NCBI GenBank assembly: GCA_965197675.1
Contig: OZ240221.1
Coordinates: forward strand, 2,728,001 to 2,792,000
Origin: G965197675 sp965197675
GTDB taxonomy: Bacteria; Chloroflexota; Dehalococcoidia; Plut-88900
Direction: 5' to 3'
Length of the DNA stretch: 64,000 bases
The notes beneath the pieces were generated by a model. It was not told the origin of the DNA and did not search any database. It was given only the letters and a program-made list of their open reading frames with translations. The position numbers and the translations under genes are program-made. The number at the start of each line of letters is the position of its first letter. Position 1 is the stretch's first letter. Shown piece after piece: positions 1 through 8,137 of the stretch.

Positions 1-169
1 CCAGGGGTAGGAGGATGTCAGCAACGGGAAAGGGTGTGGGCCGAGAGCAGGGAGCTATGATCCGCACTCGATGACCGGCTTGCATGAACTCCTGGGCTAG
101 ATGAATACAGTGCTGATTTACACCGCCCGGGTAACCAAAATCGTATATTGAGACGAGCCCAACGTTCAT
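1..169 (-). CDS. Glycosyltransferase family 4 N-terminus (PimA-like), cut by window edge
   Basis: The gene runs off the left edge, so only the first 56 codons are visible. They start MNVGLVSIYDFGYPGGVNQH and continue with a helix and AGHRVRIIAP. The GGV-x2-H loop followed by LA..L...GH.V.VIAP is the nucleotide-sugar glycosyltransferase GT4 N-terminal Rossmann pattern, as in mannosyltransferases of the PimA/GlgA type. The ATG overlaps the stop of the upstream acyltransferase by four bases (ATGA), which implies translational coupling. With inositol-phosphate synthase and an acyltransferase directly upstream, a role in mannosylating phosphatidylinositol is plausible, but the acceptor cannot be read from this fragment. 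GT4 fold: fairly sure. PimA function: inference. Confidence 0.75.
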   Translation of the reverse strand, partial: MNVGLVSIYDFGYPGGVNQHCIHLAQEFMQAGHRVRIIAPCSRPTPFPVADILLPL

Positions 170-1146
170 TTCCGTATTTTCCCCGTGGGCATGCCTCCTG
201 TAATTTGTACAAGTTCGGCTATCTCTGAAGGAGTAACCTCAGCCCGACCTGGTATAACTCCTTTGCCGTTGGATGATACAACCTTACCATCCCATATAGG
301 ATTAAACACCATCCACTGGTCGGGGTACTTTCGGATGTACACTTCCATGGACCTGAGTATCTTCTTCAGGGTCTCTCGGATGACGATGTTCCTGTCTACC
401 CGAGTGTCCACGTAGATGGCCGGCTCGAAGAAAAATGCCGATCGGTACCCGCTCAGACGGATTGCCGCCGCAGGCACAATGGGAGACCCGGTGCGCAAGG
501 CCAACTCTACCCCTCCAACAGGCATTAAAGCTTTCTCCCCCAAGAACTCCATCACGATGCCGCTCCCCTGAATGGCCCTATCGCAGGCGATGGCTACAAT
601 CTCCCCTCGTTTGAGGCGCGTTATGGCCTCTTTCAGTCCGGAGAAGGTGACCGGCAACAGAGATATACCATTCCACTCTCTCAGTCTTCGAGTAATATGA
701 TAATAATCCCACGGCTCGATTACCTCCGATAAAACAGTAAGCTTTACGGAGCGCTTTCTTATCACCTGTACCGAGGTATCCATGTTGCCCATGTGGATGG
801 AGGTCAGTATAACCCCCTTCCCCCTGTCGACGGCTTCCTCGAAGTGATGCCATCCGTGAAAGGATACGTTGCGTTCGACGGAAGGAAGATTGAAACGAGG
901 CAGGGCGAGGATATCGTAAAAGTTGCGAGCAGTGTTACGGAACACCTCCAGTGTGACGTGATTGGTGGAGGCTTGACTAGCTTTAGGCCCGAGTGAGTGT
1001 AGGGCGTTACTGGTTATGCCAGCCTTGGCCTTTGGCGATAGCAGGAAAGAGAGATCTGCGATGATCCTGCTTACTAAGTACCCTAATCTAAGAGGGAGAG
1101 GCGCGATAGCCCTAAGCGCTACCAGGCATGCGAAATACTTCCACAT
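166..1146 (-). CDS. LpxL/HtrB-PatA-type lysophospholipid acyltransferase
   Basis: A 326-residue member of the lauroyl/myristoyl (LpxL/HtrB) acyltransferase family, which includes the phosphatidylinositol-mannoside acyltransferase PatA. The catalytic HX4D motif is visible as H118-MGNM-D123 after GVILTSI. The later block CDRAIQGSGI...FLGEKALMPVGG...PIVPAA matches the family's substrate-binding loops. The N-terminus has one hydrophobic segment (about residues 4-30), suggesting membrane association. It lies between inositol-1-phosphate synthase and a GT4 glycosyltransferase, and this order resembles actinobacterial PIM synthesis loci rather than lipid A synthesis. The gene is 122 bp downstream of ino1; that gap holds a 7-bp hairpin (1232-1249) but no gene. 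The acceptor, PIM or another glycolipid, is inferred from context. Confidence 0.82.
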   Translation of the reverse strand: MWKYFACLVALRAIAPLPLRLGYLVSRIIADLSFLLSPKAKAGITSNALHSLGPKASQASTNHVTLEVFRNTARNFYDILALPRFNLPSVERNVSFHGWHHFEEAVDRGKGVILTSIHMGNMDTSVQVIRKRSVKLTVLSEVIEPWDYYHITRRLREWNGISLLPVTFSGLKEAITRLKRGEIVAIACDRAIQGSGIVMEFLGEKALMPVGGVELALRTGSPIVPAAAIRLSGYRSAFFFEPAIYVDTRVDRNIVIRETLKKILRSMEVYIRKYPDQWMVFNPIWDGKVVSSNGKGVIPGRAEVTPSEIAELVQITGGMPTGKIRK

Positions 1147-1268
1147 AGCCTATTCTTTACTCTTAGATCTCCCTTCCTGGGGTCGGACGGACATTCTACG
1201 TCATAACCTATTTTGTGGCGTTTGCAACACTGTCTGGCCTCTGCCAGACGGCAAAGAAATTTCCTCTT

Positions 1269-2351
1269 CTACTCTACGTGTCCGTTCTGGTTTATGAAGT
1301 CCTCTACCATCACTCTGGCTTCTGCGTCCGTGTACTGGACTGGGGGTGATTTCATGAAATAGGCCGAGGGTCCTTCAAGCGGACCACCGATTCCCCTGTC
1401 CAGAGCCAGTTTGCAGCATCGAACCGCATCTATCACTACCCCTGCCGAGTTGGGGCTGTCCCACACTTCCAACTTCAACTCCAAGTTTAAGGGAACATCT
1501 CCAAAGGTGCGACCCTCCATTCGGACGTAGCACCATTTTCTGTCGTCCAGCCAGGGCACATAGTCGCTAGGGCCGATGTGTATGTTTGAAGGCCCTATGT
1601 CGTAATCCATCTGGGAGGTGACTGAGTTGGTCTTAGATATCTTTTTGGAATGGAGTCGTTCTCTCTCGAGCATATTCAAGAAATCCGTGTTCCCACCGAA
1701 GTTGAGCTGATAGGTACGCTCCAGTTTGACGCCCCTTTCCTGGAATAATCTGGTTAGCACTCGGTGGGTTATGGTAGCGCCTACCTGGGACTTGATATCA
1801 TCTCCGATAATGGGAAGACTTTTGGAGGCGAATCTCTGGCGCCAATAGGGCTCTCTGCCTATAAAGACGGGAATGCAGTTTACAAATGCGCATCCCGCTG
1901 CCAGCACCTGCTCCACGTACCATTTGGTAGCTTCCTCGCTGCCCACTGGGAGGAAGTTCACCACCACGTGGGCGTCTCTCTCTTTCAGAATGCTCAGTAT
2001 GTCAGAAGTAGAGCCGGGGGCCTTCTTTATAGTCTCCGAGAGGTATTTACCGATCCCGTCATGGGTCATTCCCCTGTCCACGGTTACCTTTGTGGGAGGA
2101 ACGTCACAGAACTTGACGGTATTGTTCTGTCCCGAAAATATCGCCTCCGATAAGTCTTTGCCCACCTTTTCCTTGTCCACGTCGAAGGCCGCCACGAAGT
2201 TGATGTCCGAAATTGAATAGTCCGCCAACTGTGGGTGCATCAACCCGGGGATGAAGTCGCCGTTTGTGGCGTTCTTATAGTAATAGACGCCTTGAACCAA
2301 AGATGATGCACAGTTACCCACCCCTATGATAGCTACGTTAATTTTACTCAA
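1269..2351 (-). CDS. ino1: Inositol-3-phosphate synthase (myo-inositol-1-phosphate synthase)
   Basis: A 360-residue enzyme that converts glucose-6-phosphate to inositol phosphate using bound NAD, the first step towards phosphatidylinositol and inositol-derived solutes. The N-terminal NAD site reads NVAIIGVGNCASSLVQG (residues 5-21). The C-terminal half contains NFGGNTDFLNM and the lysine-rich KKISKTNSV segment typical of the family's active site. Its length matches the short actinobacterial/archaeal form, not the ~510-residue eukaryotic form. It is the first gene of a minus-strand operon with an acyltransferase and a GT4 glycosyltransferase. GGAGGAGA lies upstream of the ATG. The leader to the nearest good promoter is about 310 nt and contains a terminator-like hairpin, so regulation by attenuation is possible. 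Confidence 0.92.
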   Translation of the reverse strand: MSKINVAIIGVGNCASSLVQGVYYYKNATNGDFIPGLMHPQLADYSISDINFVAAFDVDKEKVGKDLSEAIFSGQNNTVKFCDVPPTKVTVDRGMTHDGIGKYLSETIKKAPGSTSDILSILKERDAHVVVNFLPVGSEEATKWYVEQVLAAGCAFVNCIPVFIGREPYWRQRFASKSLPIIGDDIKSQVGATITHRVLTRLFQERGVKLERTYQLNFGGNTDFLNMLERERLHSKKISKTNSVTSQMDYDIGPSNIHIGPSDYVPWLDDRKWCYVRMEGRTFGDVPLNLELKLEVWDSPNSAGVVIDAVRCCKLALDRGIGGPLEGPSAYFMKSPPVQYTDAEARVMVEDFINQNGHVE

Positions 2352-2427
2352 GACCCTATCTCCTCCGTCTCTTTGTGATTAAAACATGTGCAAGTGGTCA
2401 TAAGATTTAGATAAGTGCTGGAGAAAA

Positions 2428-2452
2428 CCTCCTCCATTCAATGCGGAGGAGG
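2428..2452 (-). terminator. Terminator-like hairpin in the ino1 leader
   Basis: An 8-bp perfect GC-rich stem (CCTCCTCC at 2428-2435 paired with GGAGGAGG at 2445-2452) with a 9-nt loop. On the minus strand it is followed by TTTTCTCC. It lies about 77 nt before the ino1 ATG and 240 nt after truB stops. It could end truB-operon transcription, or act as an attenuator within the transcript from the promoter at 2670-2699. Confidence 0.55.
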
Positions 2453-2669
2453 GATGGCTCAGGGTTGTGTTACTGAGCTACCAGGAGTGCTCGATCTTCC
2501 TTTTGGGTGGTGGGGTGTAGTCATGTGAAGATTCTTGATTCTTAGGTAGGGAGATTCACCTTAGAGCCTCTATGATTTTCGGAGCCCCCCGCCGCAAACA
2601 TTTGGTCTTCCTACTTTACCACAATACGAGAGGTGAGTTTTGAAAAACAACTTCTCTCGATGGAGACAG

Positions 2670-2699
2670 ACTATAAACTTGGCCAGCCTAGTATGTCAA
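2670..2699 (-). promoter_or_regulatory. Sigma70-type promoter for the ino1 operon
   Basis: On the minus strand, TTGACA (2699-2694), an 18-nt spacer and TATAGT (2675-2670) form a near-consensus promoter. The expected start is near 2662, giving a 5' leader of about 310 nt before ino1. The 2352-2728 gap holds no open gene, only this promoter, the leader and its hairpins. Confidence 0.6.
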
Positions 2700-2728
2700 G
2701 GCTTTTCAATTTGTGGAAAAGCAGCCTG

Positions 2729-3685
2729 TCAACCACTTTCTTGATGAAAAACCTTCTTGGGCGACCAAGGCCCTTTAGTCGCTAGCGATGTAAGCACAGC
2801 CAGAAAACGACCGTCTTTAGAATAAGCTCGGCACCTATTTATCGAATCCGACTCCCCTTCAGATGCAGGCTGATGTTCGTCAGGCTGAACTTGATCCGGT
2901 AAGTCGATGGAGTAGGTTACGGGAATGGTCTGTCCTGATAGAGCTGCCTTTTCCGCCTTTGGATTGATGATCGCCACAGACATCCCTTGTAGAACTATAT
3001 CCATGGGATATAGATATTCTTGCCAGCGTCCCGTCTCCACCGAGTTAGTGAACTCTTGTAAATCCAACGAGTCTTTGATGTCGAAAGGGCCTGTACCCAG
3101 CCGTACCAGGTCTTTCAAGTGTGCTCCACAGCTCAGCGCTTGCCCCAAGTCGTCAGCCAAGGAGCGAATGTAGGCGCCCCTTCCACACTCTACCTCTATG
3201 GTTATCAGGGGCGGCTCCCAAGCCACCATTTTCAGCCGATGAATCATAGTAGTACGTTTCTTTCGCTCGACCACTACTCCAGCCCTCGCCAGCTCGTACA
3301 GTCGCTTTCCCTGGTGTTTAAGAGCGCTGTACATGGGAGGAGTCTGTTCTATGGAGCCTCGGAAAGAGTCCATCACCTCCTCCATACGCTCCTGGGTGAT
3401 GGAGGATGGGTCCCCAGTCCATGTCACCTTTCCCTCTGAGTCGTAGGTATCTGTGGCCTCACCCAACACTAGCTGGGCGGAGTAAGTCTTCCTGGCTTCG
3501 GCCAGGTATTCGGTGATCCGGGTCGCTTGACCTAGACAGATGGGTAACACGCCCGAGGCTAGAGGATCAAGAGTCCCTCCGTGCCCTACTCTTCTTACTC
3601 TAGTAAGCTTTCTAATGATAGCGACGATGTCGAAGGAGGTGTGGCCCGGAGGCTTGTTCAGATTGAGTATGCCGCTGACGCTCAA
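2729..3685 (-). CDS. truB: tRNA pseudouridine(55) synthase
   Basis: 318 residues. It isomerises U55 in the T-loop of tRNAs. The N-terminus LNLNKPPGHTSFDIV and the catalytic block RVGHGGTLDPLASGVLPI are diagnostic, with nucleophile Asp40. The C-terminal part carries the IINPKAEKAALSGQ segment of the PUA-like domain. It is the last gene of the minus-strand cluster nusA-rnpM-infB-rbfA-truB, a common bacterial order, and starts 22 bp after rbfA ends. The protein is slightly longer than E. coli TruB because of an extension around the PUA-like part. Identification is very secure. Confidence 0.95.
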   Translation of the reverse strand: MSVSGILNLNKPPGHTSFDIVAIIRKLTRVRRVGHGGTLDPLASGVLPICLGQATRITEYLAEARKTYSAQLVLGEATDTYDSEGKVTWTGDPSSITQERMEEVMDSFRGSIEQTPPMYSALKHQGKRLYELARAGVVVERKKRTTMIHRLKMVAWEPPLITIEVECGRGAYIRSLADDLGQALSCGAHLKDLVRLGTGPFDIKDSLDLQEFTNSVETGRWQEYLYPMDIVLQGMSVAIINPKAEKAALSGQTIPVTYSIDLPDQVQPDEHQPASEGESDSINRCRAYSKDGRFLAVLTSLATKGPWSPKKVFHQESG

Positions 3686-3707
3686 GACTATACGCGGGAG
3701 CCGTCAC

Positions 3708-4055
3708 TTACTCGGAGTGAGTAACGCTATCCATCAGATCGAGAACGTGAGCCGCTTTTTCAAGGGCGTCGTCTCTGTGGAAAGTTATTCCAGGAGTGTA
3801 TCTCAGGTCCAACGTCTCTCCCAAGCTACGACGCAAGAATGAGGTGGCGGCGTTCAAACCTTGCAGTACTTCCTCCTTCTCCTCTTCGCTTCCTACAGTA
3901 CTGACGAATACTCTGGCCTGTTTCAAATCCTTAGATACCGATACCCTGGTTATCGATACCAGATGTCGCAGCCTGGGGTCTTGTACCTTTCTCTGTAGCA
4001 GTACACTCAGCTCGTCTCGAATCAATTCGCCTACTCTCAACACACGTCTGCTCAT
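3708..4055 (-). CDS. rbfA: 30S ribosome-binding factor A
   Basis: A 115-residue late 30S assembly and cold-shock factor. The sequence MSRRVLRVGELIRDELSVLL, then VQDPRLRHLVSITRVSVSKDL and ARVFVSTVG is the RbfA KH-like fold. An upstream extension of the reading frame (to 4115) is possible, but the ATG at 4055 is preferred: the family starts with R-x-x-R-V-x-x-x-I here, and GGAG lies 7 nt upstream. It sits between infB and truB as in most bacteria. Confidence 0.93.
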   Translation of the reverse strand: MSRRVLRVGELIRDELSVLLQRKVQDPRLRHLVSITRVSVSKDLKQARVFVSTVGSEEEKEEVLQGLNAATSFLRRSLGETLDLRYTPGITFHRDDALEKAAHVLDLMDSVTHSE

Positions 4056-4126
4056 ACCACCACTCCAAATCCCTGTCTGTAGGGTCAGCAAAGAAACATC
4101 TGCGCTCGGGCGCAAAAGAAGACTAG

Positions 4127-5938
4127 CTACTTCCTCTGCCTCCTAAACGACTCAATGGTGTCCCCAACCTCGAAAGCGTCGAACCCCTCGACGCCGATGC
4201 CTCCCTCGGAGCCTGGCTGTATCTCTTTCACCGAGTCTTTGAAGTGTCTGAGACTTTTGATGTTGCCTTGGTGAATGACCGTCCCGCCTCTAATGATCCT
4301 TACCTGGGCGTCGCTCATAAGCCTGCCTCTGTTCACCCCTATTCCCGCTACCTTGCCTCTTTTGACGTCGAACACCTCCTTGACTACTGCCTCCGCCTCC
4401 ATCGTCTCCTCATATTCAGGCTCAAGCAGCCCATTGACGGCCGCCTGCATGTCTTCTACAAGCCTGTATATCACCTCGTAATAGCTGATGCGAACGCCTT
4501 CTCTTTCCGCCAGCTTTTCGGCTCCCGGCTCACTCCTCGTATTAAAGGCCAGGATCATAGCGTTCGAGGCGGAGGCTAGCAGGACATCATTTTCGCTGAC
4601 ATTGCCACTGCTGATACGAATCATCTTCACTCTGACCTGATCATTCTCCAACTGCTGTAAGGTATCTCGAATCGCTTCGCCACTGCCTTCGACATCGGTC
4701 TTCAGGATGATCTTCAGGTCCCTGGCGTGCCCGGCTATAACCTGAGCCAGCAGGTACTCCAGCTTGTCGCCAGCCACAAGCTGGCTCGTCTCTGCTCCCC
4801 TCCCCCTGGACCGCTTACCATCCTCACCTACAACTAGCTGGTCACCCGCCTTTGGAACTCTGTCGATGCCCAAAACCTTGAGTGGAGTGGATGGTCCGGC
4901 CTCTTGGATTTGCCGTCCATTCTCATCGAACATAGCCCGAACCCGTCCCCACGTCTCTCCAACGCTGAAACTGTTTCCTTTATGTAGAGTGCCCGATTTT
5001 ACTAGGACCGTGGCCACAGGCCCTCGAGCGGCATCCAGCTTGGCCTCCACCACCACGCCTTGAGCCTTCCCGTCCGGATTCGCCTTCAACTCGGATATCT
5101 CGGCCACAAGGAGTATGTTCTCGAGAAGGTCGGAGATACCATCTTGAGTAGCAGCTGAGACCGGAACCATAATCACGTTTCCACCCCACTCCTCGGGCAT
5201 AAGCTCCAACTCTACTAGCTGCTGCTTCACCTGGTCTACGTTGGCCCCTTCTTTGTCAATCTTGTTGATGGCCACTATGATAGGCACGTTAGCAGCCTTC
5301 GAGTGGTCTACCGCCTCTCTGGTCTGGGGCATAACTCCGTCATCCGCGGCCACTACCAGGACAGCTATATCGGTAACCTGAGCTCCCCTAGCCCTCATTG
5401 CGGTGAAAGCCTCGTGGCCAGGGGTATCCAAAAAGGTGATCTTCTTCCCGTCTGACTCCACTTGGTACGCCCCTATGTGCTGAGTTATTCCACCTTTTTC
5501 CGAGGCAGTTACCGAGGTTTTACGAATGGAGTCTAGAAGGGTGGTCTTGCCGTGATCTACGTGTCCAAGGATGGTCACTACCGGCGCCCTGGGTTTTAGC
5601 AGGGTGGGATCCTCTTCCTCAATTACGGGCTCATGGACATCTGTCTGTGATTCGCCGGCTCTCGCCTTGGTCCGGACCTCTTCCTGGGGCTGAAAACCGA
5701 AATCAGCAGCAACAATCGCCGCTACGTCGAAGTCTATGACTTGAGTGATGTTTGCCATGACCCCGCGCCGCATGAGCTGTTTGATCACTTCGATACCGCT
5801 GACATCCATAAGCTCTGAAAGGTGTTGGACAGAAATTGCAGCGGGTATCTTCAGTAGCTGTGCAGAATCCTTAGAGGTTTGCATTTCAGATCCTTCAGTC
5901 ACAACCTCATCTTTTACTTGGGGATTTCTAGCAGCCAT
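4127..5938 (-). CDS. infB: Translation initiation factor IF-2
   Basis: A 603-residue GTPase that places initiator tRNA on the 30S subunit. The G domain shows GHVDHGKT (125-132), DTPGHEAFTAMRARG and NKIDKEGANV, followed by the domain II/III and C-terminal fMet-tRNA-binding modules (GVNRGRLMSDAQVRIIRGG). Only about 110 residues precede the G domain, with one IF2_N motif (IPAAISVQHLSELMDVSG), far less than in E. coli IF2. This compact form is usual in many non-proteobacteria. It lies 27 bp after rnpM and 71 bp before rbfA. Confidence 0.97.
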   Translation of the reverse strand: MAARNPQVKDEVVTEGSEMQTSKDSAQLLKIPAAISVQHLSELMDVSGIEVIKQLMRRGVMANITQVIDFDVAAIVAADFGFQPQEEVRTKARAGESQTDVHEPVIEEEDPTLLKPRAPVVTILGHVDHGKTTLLDSIRKTSVTASEKGGITQHIGAYQVESDGKKITFLDTPGHEAFTAMRARGAQVTDIAVLVVAADDGVMPQTREAVDHSKAANVPIIVAINKIDKEGANVDQVKQQLVELELMPEEWGGNVIMVPVSAATQDGISDLLENILLVAEISELKANPDGKAQGVVVEAKLDAARGPVATVLVKSGTLHKGNSFSVGETWGRVRAMFDENGRQIQEAGPSTPLKVLGIDRVPKAGDQLVVGEDGKRSRGRGAETSQLVAGDKLEYLLAQVIAGHARDLKIILKTDVEGSGEAIRDTLQQLENDQVRVKMIRISSGNVSENDVLLASASNAMILAFNTRSEPGAEKLAEREGVRISYYEVIYRLVEDMQAAVNGLLEPEYEETMEAEAVVKEVFDVKRGKVAGIGVNRGRLMSDAQVRIIRGGTVIHQGNIKSLRHFKDSVKEIQPGSEGGIGVEGFDAFEVGDTIESFRRQRK

Positions 5939-5965
5939 GGACTCTGTGAATTGTTTCTTAGAGTA

Positions 5966-6271
5966 TTACTCGGTTCCGTTATCCAGGGATATTCGCAAAC
6001 TTTCCGCATATTCCCACAAATCTGTGTAATGCTCAGGTTCGACATGGATTTTAAGGGCTCGTGCCAGATTATTCTTTTTCAGGCCCACTTCCCAGCAGGT
6101 CCAGCTTCGGCACATGTACGCCCCGCGTCCCGACTTTTTCCCCGCTTCGTCTACCTCGATTTGTCCTTGTGGTGTACGTACTACTCGGACTAAGTGTCTT
6201 TTCTCCCTTACTTCACGGCAAACCACGCAGGTTCTACGAGGGACGGGTCTTACTCTTGATCGCTGCTTTAT
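5966..6271 (-). CDS. rnpM: YlxR/RnpM-family RNA-binding protein, apparent AUA start
   Basis: A small basic protein (YlxR, DUF448; RNase P modulator RnpM in Bacillus) encoded between nusA and infB, its classic position. The hallmark motifs RRTCVVCREVREK and GKKSGRGAYMC are present. The first GTG in the frame (6226) would start at VVCR and remove the conserved R-T-C. Upstream the frame is open only to a TAG at 6281-6283 and contains no ATG, GTG or TTG. The only plausible start is ATA at 6271, with AGGAG four bases upstream. It gives MKQRSRVRPVPRRTC, the normal N-terminal length for the family. Product: sure. AUA start: likely but unproven. Confidence 0.85.
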   Translation of the reverse strand: MKQRSRVRPVPRRTCVVCREVREKRHLVRVVRTPQGQIEVDEAGKKSGRGAYMCRSWTCWEVGLKKNNLARALKIHVEPEHYTDLWEYAESLRISLDNGTE

Positions 6272-6345
6272 TTTACTCCTCTATGCCAGGCTTTAATTAG
6301 CCCGGTGCTAGACCAAAAAGGACAATCTAAAAACGATGAGGTTGC

Positions 6346-7998
6346 CTAATCGCTTACCTTGTCCGTTTCCTCTACGCCAAAGGATCCTGAGGATCCTGGT
6401 ATTGCGGTCCGGGCCTTCTTGCCCACGGCTCCTCTTGCAGTGCCGTCTCCAGATCCGGCTCTCTTGCCCTTTTTCTTTTTGCTCTTGTTGCTCTTGGACC
6501 TGGATCGCCCGGGCAGGGAGATATTCAGGTCTTCAGCGAACCGGATCCTCTGACCTGGCTTGACCAACTGCCCAGCAGAAGGCCATATCTCCTCGATAGA
6601 CCTGGGGGCGGCCCTCTCATCTGCGACAGAAGCTACCGGCACTTCTTCCGGTACGCTCCGCTCCTCCACGGTTGGGAACACCTCTTCTACTGCCAGGGTC
6701 TCTGCCGGAGCCTCCTCGGAAGCAGGCTCTTCCTCTATGGGAGCGACTTCTCCGGTAACCAGCTCTTCAGCCACTGGGGCAAGCTCCTCCGCCACTGGGG
6801 CTGCGACCTCTTCTGTCGTAGCCTGGACAGGGGCCTCTTCCGTCGCAGCCTCCACCGGGGCCTCTTCCACCGCCACTGCAGGCTCTACAACAGCAGACTC
6901 ATCAGTGGCCTCTTCCTCGGGAGGAGCCTCAGCGACCGCCGCAACAGTGGTGAGTCTCTCGGCCTCAGCTTCAGATGCGCCCTTGATGTCTATGTGCCAA
7001 CTTGTTAGTTTAGCGGCCAGACGAGCGTTCTGGCCCTCCTTACCTATAGCCAGTGACAGATGGCGATCCGCAACTACTACGCTGGCCGATTCCCCCTCAT
7101 CGTTCAGCCCCACCCTCGCGACTTGGGCTGGACTGAGGGCATTTGCTATAAACACCGCTGGATCTTTGTCCCATTGGACAACGTCGATCTTCTCTCCATG
7201 AAGCTCGTTGACGATATTCTGGATCCTTATGCCCCTAAGCCCCACGCAGGACCCGACGGGGTCTATGCCCTCCTGTTTCGCTGATACGGCTACCTTTGTT
7301 CGATACCCTGACTCCCTGGCTATCGATCTTATTTCGACAGTACCATTATAGACCTCTGGAACCTCCAACTCGAACAAGCGAGTCACCAAGTGACGATGAG
7401 CCCTCGATACAATGACCTGAGGCCCTTTGGCGCTGTTGTTAACCTCTTGAACCAGCACTTTGAGACGTTGTCCTACACGATACCGCTCTGCGGGTACCAT
7501 TTCACTGACGAGCATGACAGCCTCGGTTTTCTCAACGTCCATTACTATCTGTTTTGGCTCTATCCGCTCGACTACCGCGCTGACTATATCACCCTCTTTA
7601 TCGTGAAACTCCTCGTAAACCAGCTCTCGTTCCGCCTCTCTCAGGCGCTGCATGACCACCTGTTTCGCCGTTTGAGCAGCTATGCGGCCGGCAAACTGGG
7701 GAGTCACTTCGATCTCGATGATGTCGTCCAAGGAGGCATCCTTCTTATACTTGGTCGCCTCCTTCAGGGTGATTTGCAACTCGGGGTCTTCCACCTTCTC
7801 CACCACGGTCTTAAGGCTGGACACTTTTACCTCACCGGTGCTGGGGAGTATCTTGACCGATAAGTCCTGCCCAGAGACCATGCTATCCTTTTTGTATACG
7901 GATATGAGGGCGGCCTCTATAGCCGAAATAACCACCTCCCTAGGTAGATTTCTCTCCGCTGCAAGCTGAGTAACCGCGATCAGGAAATCGCTTTTCAT
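6346..7998 (-). CDS. nusA: Transcription termination/antitermination factor NusA with long acidic tail
   Basis: 550 residues. NusA binds RNA polymerase and nascent RNA and modulates pausing, termination and antitermination. Residues 1-125 are the N-terminal RNAP-binding domain and about 134-200 the S1 domain. KH1 is near 245-290 (DPVGSCVGLRGIRIQ) and KH2 near 300-345 (AIGKEGQNARLAAKLT). Residues 341-550 form an unusual tail: a Glu/Ala/Val/Pro-rich, imperfectly repeated stretch (EEAPVEAATEEAPVQATTEE), then a basic stretch with KSNKSKKKKGKR. The tail replaces the acidic repeat domains of E. coli NusA. It heads the infB operon. RimP, often upstream, is absent here. The promoter and attenuator-like leader lie at 8054-8167. 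Confidence 0.95.
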   Translation of the reverse strand: MKSDFLIAVTQLAAERNLPREVVISAIEAALISVYKKDSMVSGQDLSVKILPSTGEVKVSSLKTVVEKVEDPELQITLKEATKYKKDASLDDIIEIEVTPQFAGRIAAQTAKQVVMQRLREAERELVYEEFHDKEGDIVSAVVERIEPKQIVMDVEKTEAVMLVSEMVPAERYRVGQRLKVLVQEVNNSAKGPQVIVSRAHRHLVTRLFELEVPEVYNGTVEIRSIARESGYRTKVAVSAKQEGIDPVGSCVGLRGIRIQNIVNELHGEKIDVVQWDKDPAVFIANALSPAQVARVGLNDEGESASVVVADRHLSLAIGKEGQNARLAAKLTSWHIDIKGASEAEAERLTTVAAVAEAPPEEEATDESAVVEPAVAVEEAPVEAATEEAPVQATTEEVAAPVAEELAPVAEELVTGEVAPIEEEPASEEAPAETLAVEEVFPTVEERSVPEEVPVASVADERAAPRSIEEIWPSAGQLVKPGQRIRFAEDLNISLPGRSRSKSNKSKKKKGKRAGSGDGTARGAVGKKARTAIPGSSGSFGVEETDKVSD

Positions 7999-8053
7999 AG
8001 TCGGCCTATCTCCCTCCTTATAGACCTCTTAAGCCTTTCCACGCCCTACCAAC

Positions 8054-8075
8054 AAAAAAAGCGGGAAAATCCCAC
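8054..8075 (-). terminator. Intrinsic terminator in the nusA leader (attenuator candidate)
   Basis: On the minus strand the RNA reads GUGGGA-UUU-UCCCGC followed by seven U (6-bp stem with one G-U pair, stem at 8061-8075, U tract at 8060-8054). It lies 55 nt before the nusA ATG and downstream of the predicted promoter, with no minus-strand gene in between. It therefore reads best as a leader attenuator. Confidence 0.65.
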
Positions 8076-8096
8076 TTTCAACAACGAACCTGTCTA

Positions 8097-8130
8097 AGTG
8101 ATCTTATTGAGAACATTCTCATTGATCACT
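8097..8130. promoter_or_regulatory. Nested palindrome just downstream of the nusA promoter
   Basis: Outer arms AGTGATC/GATCACT enclose inner arms TGAGAA/TTCTCA separated by two bases, a 34-nt inverted repeat. It starts at the predicted transcription start of the nusA operon. It may be an operator for a dimeric repressor, or a 5' RNA hairpin acting together with the attenuator next to it. Confidence 0.5.
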
Positions 8131-8137
8131 CATGTTA

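Noticed and set aside
6560..7201. 213-codon plus-strand frame opposite the NusA tail
   Set aside because: Ser/Ala-rich low complexity is the mirror of the Glu/Ala repeats in nusA; there is no independent evidence.
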